Notes: generated from the letters alone by a model not told the origin. A stretch of 64,000 nucleotides of DNA from Algoriphagus aestuarii (GCA_017051695.1 JAFIDK010000002.1:434001-498000), one strand, 5' to 3'; positions 8,548-18,342 are shown, numbered from the stretch's first letter. Program-made: numbers and translations.

Positions 8548-10089
8548 ATGAACAACCTTTTTGGTGCCAATCTCAAATATGATTTAAAGTCCAGTCTTGT
8601 GGTATTTTTAGTGGCTTTGCCATTATGCCTAGGGATTGCCATTGCCAGTGGAGCTCCCCCGATGTCCGGATTAATTGCTGGGATAGTTGGAGGTATTGTG
8701 GTAGGAGCTTTTTCAGGATCTCATGTCAGTGTCAGTGGACCAGCTGCAGGACTAACTGTCGTGGTATTGGATTCAATTGCTTCCTTAGGGACTTTCCAAC
8801 TTTTTCTGGCAAGCTTGGTGGTGGCTGGGTTGATACAGCTTGGCTTAGGATTAATGAAAGCAGGGATTCTAGGATATTATTTTCCACATTCGGTGATTAA
8901 GGGAATGCTGACTGCCATAGGATTAATACTGATTCTAAAACAAATTCCTCATGCTTTAGGCTATGACAAAGATACGATGGGCGATGAGGCTTTTTTGCAA
9001 TCAGATAGCCACAATACATTCTCGGAAATTTGGTATGCATTTGAATACAATAGTCCAGGTGCAATAGTAATAGTATTAATTGGATTGGCCATTTTGATAA
9101 CATTTGAGCAACCTAAAGTAAAAAACCATAGAATTTTCGGAGTAGTCCCAGGAGCACTTTGGGCGGTGATTTCAGGTATCCTTTTGAATTTGTCTTATAA
9201 ATATTGGATTCCTAATTGGACTTTGGATGGTGAACATTTAGTAACCATACCAACAGTGAGCAATTTCAGCGAATTGGGAAATCTGATTACATTTCCAGAT
9301 TTTTCATTGATTACTCAAAGTTCATTTTGGATCATAGCGGTTACTTTGGCTGTCATTGGGTCGATAGAAACATTGTTATGTATCGATGCAGCTGATAAAA
9401 TGGATCCTCAAAAGAGAATAACTCCTTCATCAAGGGAATTAGTTGCTCAAGGAATCGGTAACTCATTCTCAGGCTTAGTCGGTGGACTACCAGTCACAGC
9501 AGTGATAGTAAGGAGTTCCGCAAACATAACCAGTGGAGCCAAATCAAAAATGTCTGCTATTTTTCATGGGATATTATTGATGGTTCTTATTTTGGCGATC
9601 CCGGGCACACTCAATATGATACCATTGAGCTGCCTAGCTGCGATTCTTTTTGTGGTAGGATATAAGCTTGCAAAACCCTCTATTTTTGTCAATGTATGGG
9701 AAAACGGCATCTCTCAATTTATCCCTTTTATTGTGACAGTGTTGGCGATATTATTTACTGATTTATTGATTGGAATCGGTATTGGGATGGCTTTCGGGTT
9801 GTTTTTTGTTATTAAAACCAATTTCCAGAAATCCATCCGATTTACTGAACGGCATGGTAAATATTTGATCCAGCTTCAAAAGGATGTCAGTTTTTTAAAT
9901 AAAGCCCCGCTTATGAAGGAATTAGAAAAATTACCGAATGGATGCGAAGTGGTCATCAATGCCGAGAAAGCAAGGTTTATCGATCATGACATCCAGGAAG
10001 TATTAAATGATTTTATAGCTTCATCTTTTGACAAAGAAATCGACGTAACTACAGAAGGATTCCGATACAAACTAACAAAAACTGCATGA
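8548..10089 (+). CDS. SulP-family inorganic anion transporter with STAS domain
   Basis: Inner-membrane anion transporter of the SLC26/SulP family. Hydrophobic segments fill about residues 15-425, including the SGPAAG motif near residue 63 in the first repeat and the second-repeat block VVGGLPVTAVIVRSSAN. A short STAS domain occupies about 430-513. The downstream carbonic anhydrase overlaps it by 4 nt (ATGA), the usual arrangement for SulP members that move bicarbonate, so bicarbonate uptake is a better guess than sulfate. 513 aa is normal. No convincing promoter was found in the 106-nt upstream spacer. Confidence 0.9.
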   Translation: MNNLFGANLKYDLKSSLVVFLVALPLCLGIAIASGAPPMSGLIAGIVGGIVVGAFSGSHVSVSGPAAGLTVVVLDSIASLGTFQLFLASLVVAGLIQLGLGLMKAGILGYYFPHSVIKGMLTAIGLILILKQIPHALGYDKDTMGDEAFLQSDSHNTFSEIWYAFEYNSPGAIVIVLIGLAILITFEQPKVKNHRIFGVVPGALWAVISGILLNLSYKYWIPNWTLDGEHLVTIPTVSNFSELGNLITFPDFSLITQSSFWIIAVTLAVIGSIETLLCIDAADKMDPQKRITPSSRELVAQGIGNSFSGLVGGLPVTAVIVRSSANITSGAKSKMSAIFHGILLMVLILAIPGTLNMIPLSCLAAILFVVGYKLAKPSIFVNVWENGISQFIPFIVTVLAILFTDLLIGIGIGMAFGLFFVIKTNFQKSIRFTERHGKYLIQLQKDVSFLNKAPLMKELEKLPNGCEVVINAEKARFIDHDIQEVLNDFIASSFDKEIDVTTEGFRYKLTKTA

Positions 10090-10730
10090 ACCCCTACGAA
10101 AAACTTTTGCTTCAGAATAAAGCCTGGTCAGAAGAAATGAATGAAACAGACAGTTCATTTTTTAAACGATTGGCAAAACAACAAAAACCTAAATTCTTGT
10201 GGATCGGATGCTCTGACAGTCGTGTGCCTGCCAATGAAATCACTGGTACTGATCCAGGTGAGATTTTCGTGCATAGAAATATCGCCAACATGGTAGTGCA
10301 TACAGATCTCAATATGCTAAGCGTACTTCAATATGCAGTTGAGGTATTGAAAGTAGAGCACATCATCGTTTGTGGTCATTATGGTTGCGGAGGGGTAGCT
10401 GCTGCTTTGAGCAATAACCACTTGGGCTTGATCAATAAGTGGCTAAGAAATATCAAAGAGGTTTATAAAATGTATAAATCTGAAATAGATCTCATAGAAG
10501 ACCCTATAGCAAAGTCAAATCGATTGGTAGAATTGAATGTGATCGAACAATGTCAGGATCTGATTAAAACTTCCATCATACAAAAAGCCTGGAACCAAAG
10601 GAATGCTCCTCATATTTATGGATGGGTCTATGGTTTAGACAATGGATTGGTAACGGAACTGGTGAAAATTGAACCTGATTTTGAAAATATCAATCCGATT
10701 TTCCGCTATGATAGAGATCAATTGATATAA
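10086..10730 (+). CDS. can: Beta-class carbonic anhydrase
   Basis: Interconverts carbon dioxide and bicarbonate in the cytoplasm. The zinc ligands C42, H98 and C101 (CSDSRV and HYGCGG) and the catalytic dyad D44-R46 are all present. Length 214 aa is typical of the E. coli Can type. The start codon overlaps the SulP stop, so both proteins are probably made in a fixed ratio to import and equilibrate bicarbonate. It is followed by a hairpin terminator at 10748-10790. Confidence 0.95.
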   Translation: MNPYEKLLLQNKAWSEEMNETDSSFFKRLAKQQKPKFLWIGCSDSRVPANEITGTDPGEIFVHRNIANMVVHTDLNMLSVLQYAVEVLKVEHIIVCGHYGCGGVAAALSNNHLGLINKWLRNIKEVYKMYKSEIDLIEDPIAKSNRLVELNVIEQCQDLIKTSIIQKAWNQRNAPHIYGWVYGLDNGLVTELVKIEPDFENINPIFRYDRDQLI

Positions 10731-10747
10731 AGTCTTTAAAATTCAAT

Positions 10748-10790
10748 CCGAATTTGGGTTTCCCCTTTGAAAATCCAAATTCGGTCTTTT
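10748..10790 (+). terminator. Terminator of SulP-can operon
   Basis: Stem ccgaatttgg at 10748-10757 pairs with ccaaattcgg at 10775-10784, followed by tctttt. It lies 17 nt after the carbonic anhydrase stop. The -33 element of the following met promoter sits in its loop. Confidence 0.75.
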
Positions 10791-10796
10791 AATTTG
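10766..10796 (+). promoter_or_regulatory. Predicted promoter of the metY-metX riboswitch transcript
   Basis: TTTG at 10766-10769, a 19-nt spacer and TTAATTTG at 10789-10796 match the Bacteroidota housekeeping pattern TTTG...TAnnTTTG with one mismatch. Transcription would begin near 10800-10803, about 20 nt before the riboswitch P1 stem. The -33 element lies inside the loop of the upstream terminator. Confidence 0.55.
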
Positions 10797-10824
10797 CATC
10801 ATCCTTCACTTTTTAAGTGCTAGG

Positions 10825-10931
10825 ATTTATAAAGAAGAGGCGAGAGACAGGCTCATAGACCCTCTGGCAACCTGGAAAGTCCAAGGTGCCAATTCCTGCC
10901 AAATGAGATGGTCTCATTTGGAACTATAAAT
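10825..10931 (+). promoter_or_regulatory. SAM-I (S-box) riboswitch
   Basis: S-adenosylmethionine-sensing leader. P1 is formed by atttata (10825-10831) and tataaat (10925-10931). Between them lie the conserved S-box words ggcaacc (10866-10872) and ggtgccaattcctgc (10885-10899), and a perfect P4 hairpin ccaaatgaga / tctcatttgg (10899-10908 / 10912-10921). It stands directly upstream of metY and metX, as expected for a switch turning off methionine synthesis when SAM is high. The expression platform between 10932 and 11118 has no obvious U-tract terminator, so control may act differently or through a weaker hairpin. Confidence 0.9.
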
Positions 10932-11058
10932 TCTTTGCAATATGCAAGCTGGATTTACTTCACTCCCCTTCTTGGCTTCTGTCACATCCATTATTTGTTA
11001 TTGGATATTTTCCTTGTTACGGAACAAATGGTTTCATCTAGCCAAAATTATTTTGTAA

Positions 11059-12420
<1,362 letters not shown>

Positions 12421-12426
12421 GTATAA

Positions 12427-13479
12427 ATGAATTTAAAAAGTCAATTCGCAACGATTACCATGTCCCAGGAATTGTTTCATTCGAGTACCCAGTTAGAGTT
12501 GGAATCAGGTGAAGTTCTAACAGAATTTGACCTGAGTTATACCACTTATGGGCAGATTAATGATGACTGCTCGAATGTTATTTGGGTTATACATGCACTT
12601 ACAGGAGACTCGAATGCTTCTGAATGGTGGAATGGATTGATTGGAGAGGATAAATTCTTTGACACATCGAGACATTTTATCATTTGTGCCAATTTATTAG
12701 GTTCCTGTTATGGTTCCACAAATCCTTTGAGTATAGACCCGAAAACCGGACAGGAATTCTATTATTCTTTTCCAGAACTAACTACTCGTGATCTGGCAAG
12801 AAGTCTGGAAATGCTTAGGGAATCGTTGGGGATTGACAAAATTCATACACTAATTGGAGGCTCTTTAGGTGGGCAAGTAAGTTTGGAATGGGCGTATTTG
12901 CTTGGCAAGAAATTATCCAATGCTGTGATTCTAGCCTCAACCGCCAAAAGTAGCCCTTGGGTGATTGGGTTTAATGAAGCCCAAAGAATGGCCATAGAAT
13001 CGGATCAAACCTGGGGAAAAAAAGCTGCCGATGCAGGGATTAAAGGATTGGAAGCTGCCAGGGCAATTGCCATGTTGAGCTACAGACATCCTATAGACTT
13101 CCAAAAGAAACAATCTGATTTTGATGAAAAATTAGATGGATTTCGAGCTGCTTCTTATATACGTTACCAAGGAAATAAAATCACCAAGAGATTTAATGCG
13201 CTGTCCTATTGGACTCTGAGTAGAACCATGGATTCCCATGACTTAGGAAGAAAAAGAGGTGGAATTCAAAATGCCTTGCAGCAAATCTCTGCGAGGATTC
13301 TGGCAATCGGGGTCAATTCAGATTTATTGTTCCTACCAGAGGAGTCCCGAGTAATCAGTCAATATGCCAATAAAGGAACCTATAAAGAAATCAACTCTAC
13401 AGCTGGACATGACGCATTTCTGATTGAGTTTGAGCAGTTATCCTATTTCCTACAGTCATTTTATCTGGAAGATAAATAA
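12427..13479 (+). CDS. metX: Homoserine O-acetyltransferase
   Basis: Alpha/beta-hydrolase-fold acetyltransferase activating homoserine with acetyl-CoA. The nucleophile is S146 in GGSLGGQ; the C-terminal GHDAFLIE block supplies the catalytic His, and ANLLGSCYGST (about residues 88-98) is a MetX hallmark. 350 aa from ATG 12427; an internal ATG at 12460 is a possible alternative. It is 6 nt after metY and shares its riboswitch. Confidence 0.94.
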   Translation: MNLKSQFATITMSQELFHSSTQLELESGEVLTEFDLSYTTYGQINDDCSNVIWVIHALTGDSNASEWWNGLIGEDKFFDTSRHFIICANLLGSCYGSTNPLSIDPKTGQEFYYSFPELTTRDLARSLEMLRESLGIDKIHTLIGGSLGGQVSLEWAYLLGKKLSNAVILASTAKSSPWVIGFNEAQRMAIESDQTWGKKAADAGIKGLEAARAIAMLSYRHPIDFQKKQSDFDEKLDGFRAASYIRYQGNKITKRFNALSYWTLSRTMDSHDLGRKRGGIQNALQQISARILAIGVNSDLLFLPEESRVISQYANKGTYKEINSTAGHDAFLIEFEQLSYFLQSFYLEDK

Positions 13480-13499
13480 GCTTTCCCAAAAGTCTACTA

Positions 13500-13574
13500 T
13501 TTGTCAGCTTGAGAGAAGTCGAAGGCCTTAAAATTCGAACTGTTCAACATTTCGACTTCGCTCAATGTGACAAA
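13500..13574. repeat. 75-nt palindromic intergenic element
   Basis: Outer arms tttgtca (13500-13506) and tgacaaa (13568-13574), with inner arms containing ttgag-gaagtcgaa and ttcgacttcgctcaa, fold into one long hairpin between the convergent metX and DUF2147 genes. Sequences of the type TTGAGCGAAGTCGAA are, from memory, dispersed intergenic palindromes in many Bacteroidota. There is no U-tract, so it is not a standard terminator, though it may protect 3' ends. A decayed relative lies at 55942-56016. Confidence 0.65.
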
Positions 13575-13595
13575 ATGTAAAGTTGAGAAATCTGT

Positions 13596-14039
13596 TTATT
13601 TTGTGACTCTAGACCATTCTACTGTTTTGCCGATCCAGGAGAAACCAAGATATCCTTTTACCTCAAGCTTCTCCTTCCCTTTCATTTTAAGTTCGCAAGA
13701 GTAGGTTTTTCCGGAGTTGGGATCATAAATCTTTCCTCCTTTCCAAACTCCATTCTGATAGGTTAATCCTTCCAGAATGGTCAAACCCATGATGGGTCTA
13801 TTTCTTAATTTTTCATTTTCATTTGCATTGTCCAATACCGGTGCCCCATCTTTGTTGGGATTTTCCAGCCAAATGATTTTTCCTAAAAGCTCTTCACCTG
13901 AATTCATGATTTCTATTTGAGCAGTTTTCTCAGTATTAAACCATGTACCTAGCACAGGAGTATTAGATTGGGCAAAGGCAGTGCTTGACGATACAAAAAA
14001 TAAAATAAAGAAAACTGAAGCAAAATGTCTGATTTTCAT
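13596..14039 (-). CDS. Secreted DUF2147 protein
   Basis: A small exported protein of unknown function. Residues 1-23 form a signal peptide ending in a plausible AFAQS cleavage site, and the mature part has the DUF2147 pattern: VLGTWFNTEKTAQIEI near its start, GLTILEGL in the middle and GFSWIGKTVEW near its end. The domain is thought to be a small lipocalin-like barrel. It is preceded by an unusually good ribosome site, AGGAGG at 14045-14050, 5 nt before the ATG, which is rare in this phylum. Divergent from pdeM. Confidence 0.8.
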   Translation of the reverse strand: MKIRHFASVFFILFFVSSSTAFAQSNTPVLGTWFNTEKTAQIEIMNSGEELLGKIIWLENPNKDGAPVLDNANENEKLRNRPIMGLTILEGLTYQNGVWKGGKIYDPNSGKTYSCELKMKGKEKLEVKGYLGFSWIGKTVEWSRVTK

Positions 14040-14044
14040 AATTA

Positions 14045-14050
14045 CCTCCT
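14045..14050 (-). promoter_or_regulatory. Strong Shine-Dalgarno site of the DUF2147 gene
   Basis: On the minus strand AGGAGGTAATT precedes ATG with a 5-nt spacer. Most other genes in this window have no recognisable SD, so this one stands out and fixes the start. Confidence 0.7.
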
Positions 14051-14110
14051 TTTCATTGATGGTTTATCTAATAGTTTTAGGTTTAATTAAAATAATTATA
14101 AGAATAATAC

Positions 14111-14770
14111 ATGGAAGTAGCAATATCTCAAATAGTCTTTCGGCAAACTTTACTTGAGTTACTAAAAGAGAAAGCTGTTTGGGTTCCCTCACTTCGTTCA
14201 ATTTTTATTGCTGATTTACACTTTGGCAAAGCTGCTCATTTTCGAAAATCCGGGATTCCTATTCCCGAACCTATCCATCAGGAAGATTTAATCAACCTGG
14301 ATATTTTAATTAACAAGTATAGACCACAGCATGTTTATTTTTTAGGAGATCTTTTTCACAGTGACTGGAATGGACAGTGGAATGTACTCAATGATTTTCT
14401 TGCTGCATTTACGAAAGTTACTTTTCATTTGGTTTTAGGCAATCATGACATTCTACCTCCCTCCCATTATAAAGACGCAATTTTCCAACTGCATAATAGC
14501 CCAATTGAGATAGGCAATCTGATTTTATCGCATGAGCCTTTGGAAGAAATCGCAGAAGATAAAATTAATTTATGTGGTCACATCCATCCGGGCATAAGAC
14601 TTGTAGGGAAAGCAAGACAGTCAATCCGCCTATCTTGTTACCATTACAGACCCAATCAATTGATTTTGCCTGCTTTCGGAAGATTCACAGGCTTGGCATT
14701 GGTTAAACCAACATCAAATGATCAGGTCTTTGGGATCACAAATGAAAGAGTGATTCCAATCCTTTCCTGA
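14111..14770 (+). CDS. pdeM: PdeM-type metallophosphoesterase (ligase-associated DNA damage response)
   Basis: Calcineurin-like phosphoesterase. Metal motifs in order are ADLHFGK (about 36-42), GDLFHS (about 79-84), GNHD (about 116-119) and GHIHPG near residue 157. The family is usually found beside a DNA ligase, Lhr-type helicase and MBL exonuclease (LigD-like or LhrC set), but none of these is nearby. 219 aa is typical. The function in DNA repair is family knowledge and not shown by this context. Confidence 0.8.
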   Translation: MEVAISQIVFRQTLLELLKEKAVWVPSLRSIFIADLHFGKAAHFRKSGIPIPEPIHQEDLINLDILINKYRPQHVYFLGDLFHSDWNGQWNVLNDFLAAFTKVTFHLVLGNHDILPPSHYKDAIFQLHNSPIEIGNLILSHEPLEEIAEDKINLCGHIHPGIRLVGKARQSIRLSCYHYRPNQLILPAFGRFTGLALVKPTSNDQVFGITNERVIPILS

Positions 14771-14824
14771 ATTAGATTGGTTATAATAGATGGGCTGATT
14801 ATTTTTGACCTGAAAACTTATTTT

Positions 14825-15715
14825 ATGGCAAACCAACCTCGGAAGAAAAAAATACTTGGTCACTTCAAATTCGGAAGTGTTTTATTCAGTACTACCCTTT
14901 CTCTTTTTATCGTTGGATTATTTGGAGTGATATTGATTCAAGCCAAATCCCTGACCAGTATGATCCGCGAGAACATAGAAGTTCAGGTCTTTTTGGATAA
15001 AAATCTGGAAGAGGCTGAAATCGCTACTATAAGAGAAAATTTGCAAAGCAGACCATTTATCCTTCAGAAAGGAGACACAACTGGACTTCGTTTCATTTCA
15101 GATGAAGAGGCTGCAGCCACATTTATTGAGAGTACTGGAGAAGACTTTACAAAATTTCTTGAAGACAATCCATTGAGAGACAGTTTCGTTCTGACTATCG
15201 CTGAGGAATTTCAAACTTCCGAACAGATTGATGCCATCGTGAATGAACTGCAGGCAATAGATGGCATCTTTGAGGTTTCCTACATGACAGATTTAGTAGA
15301 TTCCATCAATAAAAATCTATTGAAAGTAAGTTTGGTTTTGGGAGGGTTTATTTTGATCCTGATTATCACCGTCATAATGTTGATCAACAATACCATTCGT
15401 TTGGCTTTGTTTTCACAGCGTTTCTTGATTAGATCCATGCAATTGGTGGGTGCCACTAGGGCATTTATCAGAAAGCCTTTCCTGATGAGAGCTTGGTTTT
15501 TTGGAATGCTAGCCGGAGCTATTGCTTCAGTTACTTTGTTTGGTTTGGTAAAATATACCCAAGCAAATATTGAAGGATTTGGACTACTTCACAATGAACA
15601 AATGCTCCTCATGCTCTTTGCCGTATTAGTGGGTGTAGGCGGGATACTCTCTGCTTTAAGCACTTTGAGAGCAGTAAATAAGTATTTAAACATGTCCTTG
15701 GACGAATTATATTAA
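14825..15715 (+). CDS. ftsX: Cell division permease-like protein FtsX
   Basis: Inner-membrane partner of FtsE that couples division to peptidoglycan hydrolase activation. The layout is a cytoplasmic basic N-terminus (NQPRKKK), TM1 at about 20-42, a periplasmic domain of about 130 residues, then three C-terminal TM segments with the FtsX core (IRLALFSQRFLIRSMQLVGA). The ATG at 14825 is chosen over an in-frame TTG at 14777, giving 296 aa. ftsE is not adjacent, which is common in Bacteroidota. The DUF3098 gene begins 3 nt after it. Confidence 0.92.
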   Translation: MANQPRKKKILGHFKFGSVLFSTTLSLFIVGLFGVILIQAKSLTSMIRENIEVQVFLDKNLEEAEIATIRENLQSRPFILQKGDTTGLRFISDEEAAATFIESTGEDFTKFLEDNPLRDSFVLTIAEEFQTSEQIDAIVNELQAIDGIFEVSYMTDLVDSINKNLLKVSLVLGGFILILIITVIMLINNTIRLALFSQRFLIRSMQLVGATRAFIRKPFLMRAWFFGMLAGAIASVTLFGLVKYTQANIEGFGLLHNEQMLLMLFAVLVGVGGILSALSTLRAVNKYLNMSLDELY

Positions 15716-15718
15716 AAC

Positions 15719-15928
15719 ATGAGCAAATCACATTTTCCTTTTTCTAAAAAAAATTATCAGCTCATGGCCATTGGCTTTGCGTTGATAGTAGTAGGATTCA
15801 TCATTATCAGCTTGGAAAGCGCACCTCATGGAGATGGGTTTCTCGGTTTAACCTTAGGTCCGATTATCACGCTGGCAGGATTTATTTTTGAGTTTTACGC
15901 AATTTTTGCAAAAACCGAGAAAAATTAA
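15719..15928 (+). CDS. DUF3098 small membrane protein
   Basis: A 69-aa protein with two hydrophobic stretches (about 14-31 and 43-63) separated by a short loop with SAPHGDGF; this pattern fits DUF3098. It is wedged between ftsX (3 nt) and uppP (2 nt), so it is almost certainly cotranslated with them. Function is unknown; the location suggests a role in envelope growth or division. Confidence 0.85.
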   Translation: MSKSHFPFSKKNYQLMAIGFALIVVGFIIISLESAPHGDGFLGLTLGPIITLAGFIFEFYAIFAKTEKN

Positions 15929-15930
15929 GA

Positions 15931-16725
15931 ATGGAAATTATTGATGCGATTATCCTTGGGATTATTCAAGGATTGACGGAGTTTTTGCCAGTTTCTTCCA
16001 GTGGTCACCTGGAACTTGGAAAAGCAATACTCGGTGAAAGTAAAATGCCTGCTGAAGGATTGATGTTTACTGTAGTCGTTCATTTTGCTACTGCGCTCAG
16101 CACTTTATTGGTATTTAGAAAAGATGTTGCTGAAATATTTTCAGGTTTATTTAAATTCAAATGGAACGAAGAAACCCAGTTTGCAGTAAAAATCTTTATT
16201 TCCATGATTCCAGCAGGGATCGTTGGATTGGCATTTGAGAAACAATTAGAACAGTTTTTTGGAGGAAGTGTGGTATTTGTAGGTTTTATGTTGATTTTGA
16301 CAGCCCTACTCCTTTTTCTCGCAGATAAGGCAAAAAACACCAACCAGCCGGTGACCTTTTATAAAGCTTTCCAGATTGGTATTGCCCAGGCCATCGCGAT
16401 CTTGCCGGGCATTTCCAGATCCGGAGCAACAATTTCAGCCTCTGTTATTTTAGGGGTGGACAAAACCAAAGCCGCTCGATTCTCATTTTTGATGGTAGTA
16501 CCTTTGATTTTGGGAAAAATTGCAAAAGATATTTTGGATGGCGGACTTTCCTTGGAAACTGAGGGAATTGGTTATTTATCAGCAGGGTTCCTTGCTGCAT
16601 TTATCTCAGGAATTTTGGCCTGTACTTGGATGGTGCAACTGGTCAGAAAAAGCAAACTCAGCTATTTTTCTATCTATTGCTTGATCGTGGGCATCATTGC
16701 TATTGTGGCAGGTTTATATTTGTAA
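15931..16725 (+). CDS. uppP: Undecaprenyl-diphosphatase
   Basis: Integral membrane phosphatase (BacA type) recycling undecaprenyl pyrophosphate for peptidoglycan and polysaccharide synthesis. Catalytic blocks are GLTEFLPVSSSGH (about 14-26) and PGISRSGAT (159-167). Length 264 aa and about eight TM segments are usual. Tight spacing with DUF3098 and truB indicates one operon. Confidence 0.96.
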   Translation: MEIIDAIILGIIQGLTEFLPVSSSGHLELGKAILGESKMPAEGLMFTVVVHFATALSTLLVFRKDVAEIFSGLFKFKWNEETQFAVKIFISMIPAGIVGLAFEKQLEQFFGGSVVFVGFMLILTALLLFLADKAKNTNQPVTFYKAFQIGIAQAIAILPGISRSGATISASVILGVDKTKAARFSFLMVVPLILGKIAKDILDGGLSLETEGIGYLSAGFLAAFISGILACTWMVQLVRKSKLSYFSIYCLIVGIIAIVAGLYL

Positions 16726-16726
16726 C

Positions 16727-17410
16727 ATGCAGGATCAACCATACGGAGAAGTCTTCTTAATAAATAAGCCTATCGAATGGACTTCTTTTGATGTAGTCAA
16801 AAAAGTCAGGAATGCGCTTAAAATCAAGAAAGTCGGACATGCAGGGACTTTGGACCCTTTGGCTACCGGATTGCTGATCGTCTGTTCTGGAAAAATGACC
16901 AAGCAGATTGATGGATTTATGGGGCAGGAAAAGGAATATACGGGAACATTTGTACTGGGATCCACTACAGAATCATTCGATCTGGAAAAGCCTATAGTCC
17001 CAGTTGCTGATCCTTCACATTTAACCCTACAGGACATCAGAAAAGCAGTGGCTGAGTTGACAGGGGACATCCAGCAGATTCCTCCCATGCATTCAGCTAT
17101 CAAAGTAGATGGAAAACGCGTCTATGAATCTGCCAGAAAAGGCATTGCAGTCAAAATGGAGCCTAGAACTGTTCAGGTTAGAGAATTTGAAATCACAAGA
17201 TTTGAAAATAATGAAGTAGATTTCAGAATATCCTGTTCAAAAGGCACCTATATCAGAAGTCTGGCTAGAGATCTTGGTGAGAAATTGCAAGTGGGTGCCT
17301 ATATGAGTGCTTTGTGCAGAACCAGAATTGGTGATTTTCTTTTAACTGAAGCCAAGGATATGGATGGCTTAATCCAAGAAATCAAAGGAAGACATCCAGC
17401 AGAACAATAA
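16727..17410 (+). CDS. truB: tRNA pseudouridine(55) synthase
   Basis: Makes pseudouridine 55 in the tRNA T-loop. The catalytic aspartate is D43 in HAGTLDPLATGLL. The ATG at 16727, one nt after the uppP stop, is chosen over a TTG 30 nt upstream, giving 227 aa. This is shorter than E. coli TruB (314) and lacks most of the PUA tail, as is common in this phylum. ribF follows after 8 nt, the widespread truB-ribF pairing. Confidence 0.95.
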   Translation: MQDQPYGEVFLINKPIEWTSFDVVKKVRNALKIKKVGHAGTLDPLATGLLIVCSGKMTKQIDGFMGQEKEYTGTFVLGSTTESFDLEKPIVPVADPSHLTLQDIRKAVAELTGDIQQIPPMHSAIKVDGKRVYESARKGIAVKMEPRTVQVREFEITRFENNEVDFRISCSKGTYIRSLARDLGEKLQVGAYMSALCRTRIGDFLLTEAKDMDGLIQEIKGRHPAEQ

Positions 17411-17418
17411 ATGAAACT

Positions 17419-18342
17419 ATGAGAATCTACGAAGGACTAAGTGATATTCCTCAGATAATCAATCCAGTGGTCACCAGTGGAACCTTCGATGGAGTGCATT
17501 TAGGACATCAAAAGATTCTGAAAAGAATCCGTGAAATAGCCCGAGGAATCCAAGGGGAAACGGTTTTGATTACTTTTTGGCCACATCCCAGGCTGGTTTT
17601 ATATCCCGAAGAACATCAACTGAGACTTTTGTCCACTTTTGAAGAAAAGACCAAACTGCTTAGGACATTTGGAATTGATCACCTGATCACCATCCCATTT
17701 ACCAAGGAATTTTCCCAATTATCCTCCAGAGAATTTATTGAAAAGGTGTTAGTGGAAAAGATAAAGCCAAGTAAACTGGTCATTGGCTATGACCACCGTT
17801 TCGGTAAAAACAGGGAAGGAAGTTTTGAATACCTAAAAGAACATCATTCCGAATTCGGATTTGAATTAGAGGAGATATCCAGACAGGATGTGGAAGAAAT
17901 CGGAGTTTCCAGCACCAAAATCAGAACTGCTTTAGAAACAGGCCAAGTGAAGACTGCTACAAATTATTTGGGAAGGCCTTATGAATTAAACGGTTTAGTG
18001 ATCAAAGGTCAGCAGATTGGCCGGTCTATTGGATTTCCTACTGCTAACATTCATATTCCCAATGATTATAAACTCATTCCGATGGATGGCGTTTATGCTG
18101 TAGAAGCTTCAGTGAATGGCTCCTTGTTTAAAGCCATGCTCAATATTGGAAACAGACCAACAGTGGGCGGAACCAAGAAGACAGTAGAAGCGCATTTATT
18201 TGATTTTCAAGGTGATCTTTATGATAAGCAGATCACGATCTATTTGAAAGAATTCTTGCGGGAAGAAAGAAAATTTGAAAACTTGGAAGAATTGAAAAAA
18301 CAGCTGGCGATAGATCAAAAGATGGCCAAGACTTTACTATAA
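17419..18342 (+). CDS. ribF: Bifunctional riboflavin kinase / FAD synthetase
   Basis: Makes FMN and then FAD. The N-terminal adenylyltransferase has TFDGVHLGH (about 22-30) and a later ISSTKIR-like block (VSSTKIR). The C-terminal riboflavin kinase domain begins near residue 185 with GRSIGFPTANI. 307 aa matches family length. Cotranscribed with truB. Confidence 0.96.
   Translation: MRIYEGLSDIPQIINPVVTSGTFDGVHLGHQKILKRIREIARGIQGETVLITFWPHPRLVLYPEEHQLRLLSTFEEKTKLLRTFGIDHLITIPFTKEFSQLSSREFIEKVLVEKIKPSKLVIGYDHRFGKNREGSFEYLKEHHSEFGFELEEISRQDVEEIGVSSTKIRTALETGQVKTATNYLGRPYELNGLVIKGQQIGRSIGFPTANIHIPNDYKLIPMDGVYAVEASVNGSLFKAMLNIGNRPTVGGTKKTVEAHLFDFQGDLYDKQITIYLKEFLREERKFENLEELKKQLAIDQKMAKTLL

Noticed and set aside
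13500-13574. Reading this palindrome as a CRISPR repeat or an intrinsic terminator
   Set aside because: There is a single copy with no spacers, and no T-run follows either arm.
16735-17103. 122-codon minus-strand frame over truB
   Set aside because: Antisense to truB codons with no homology seen.
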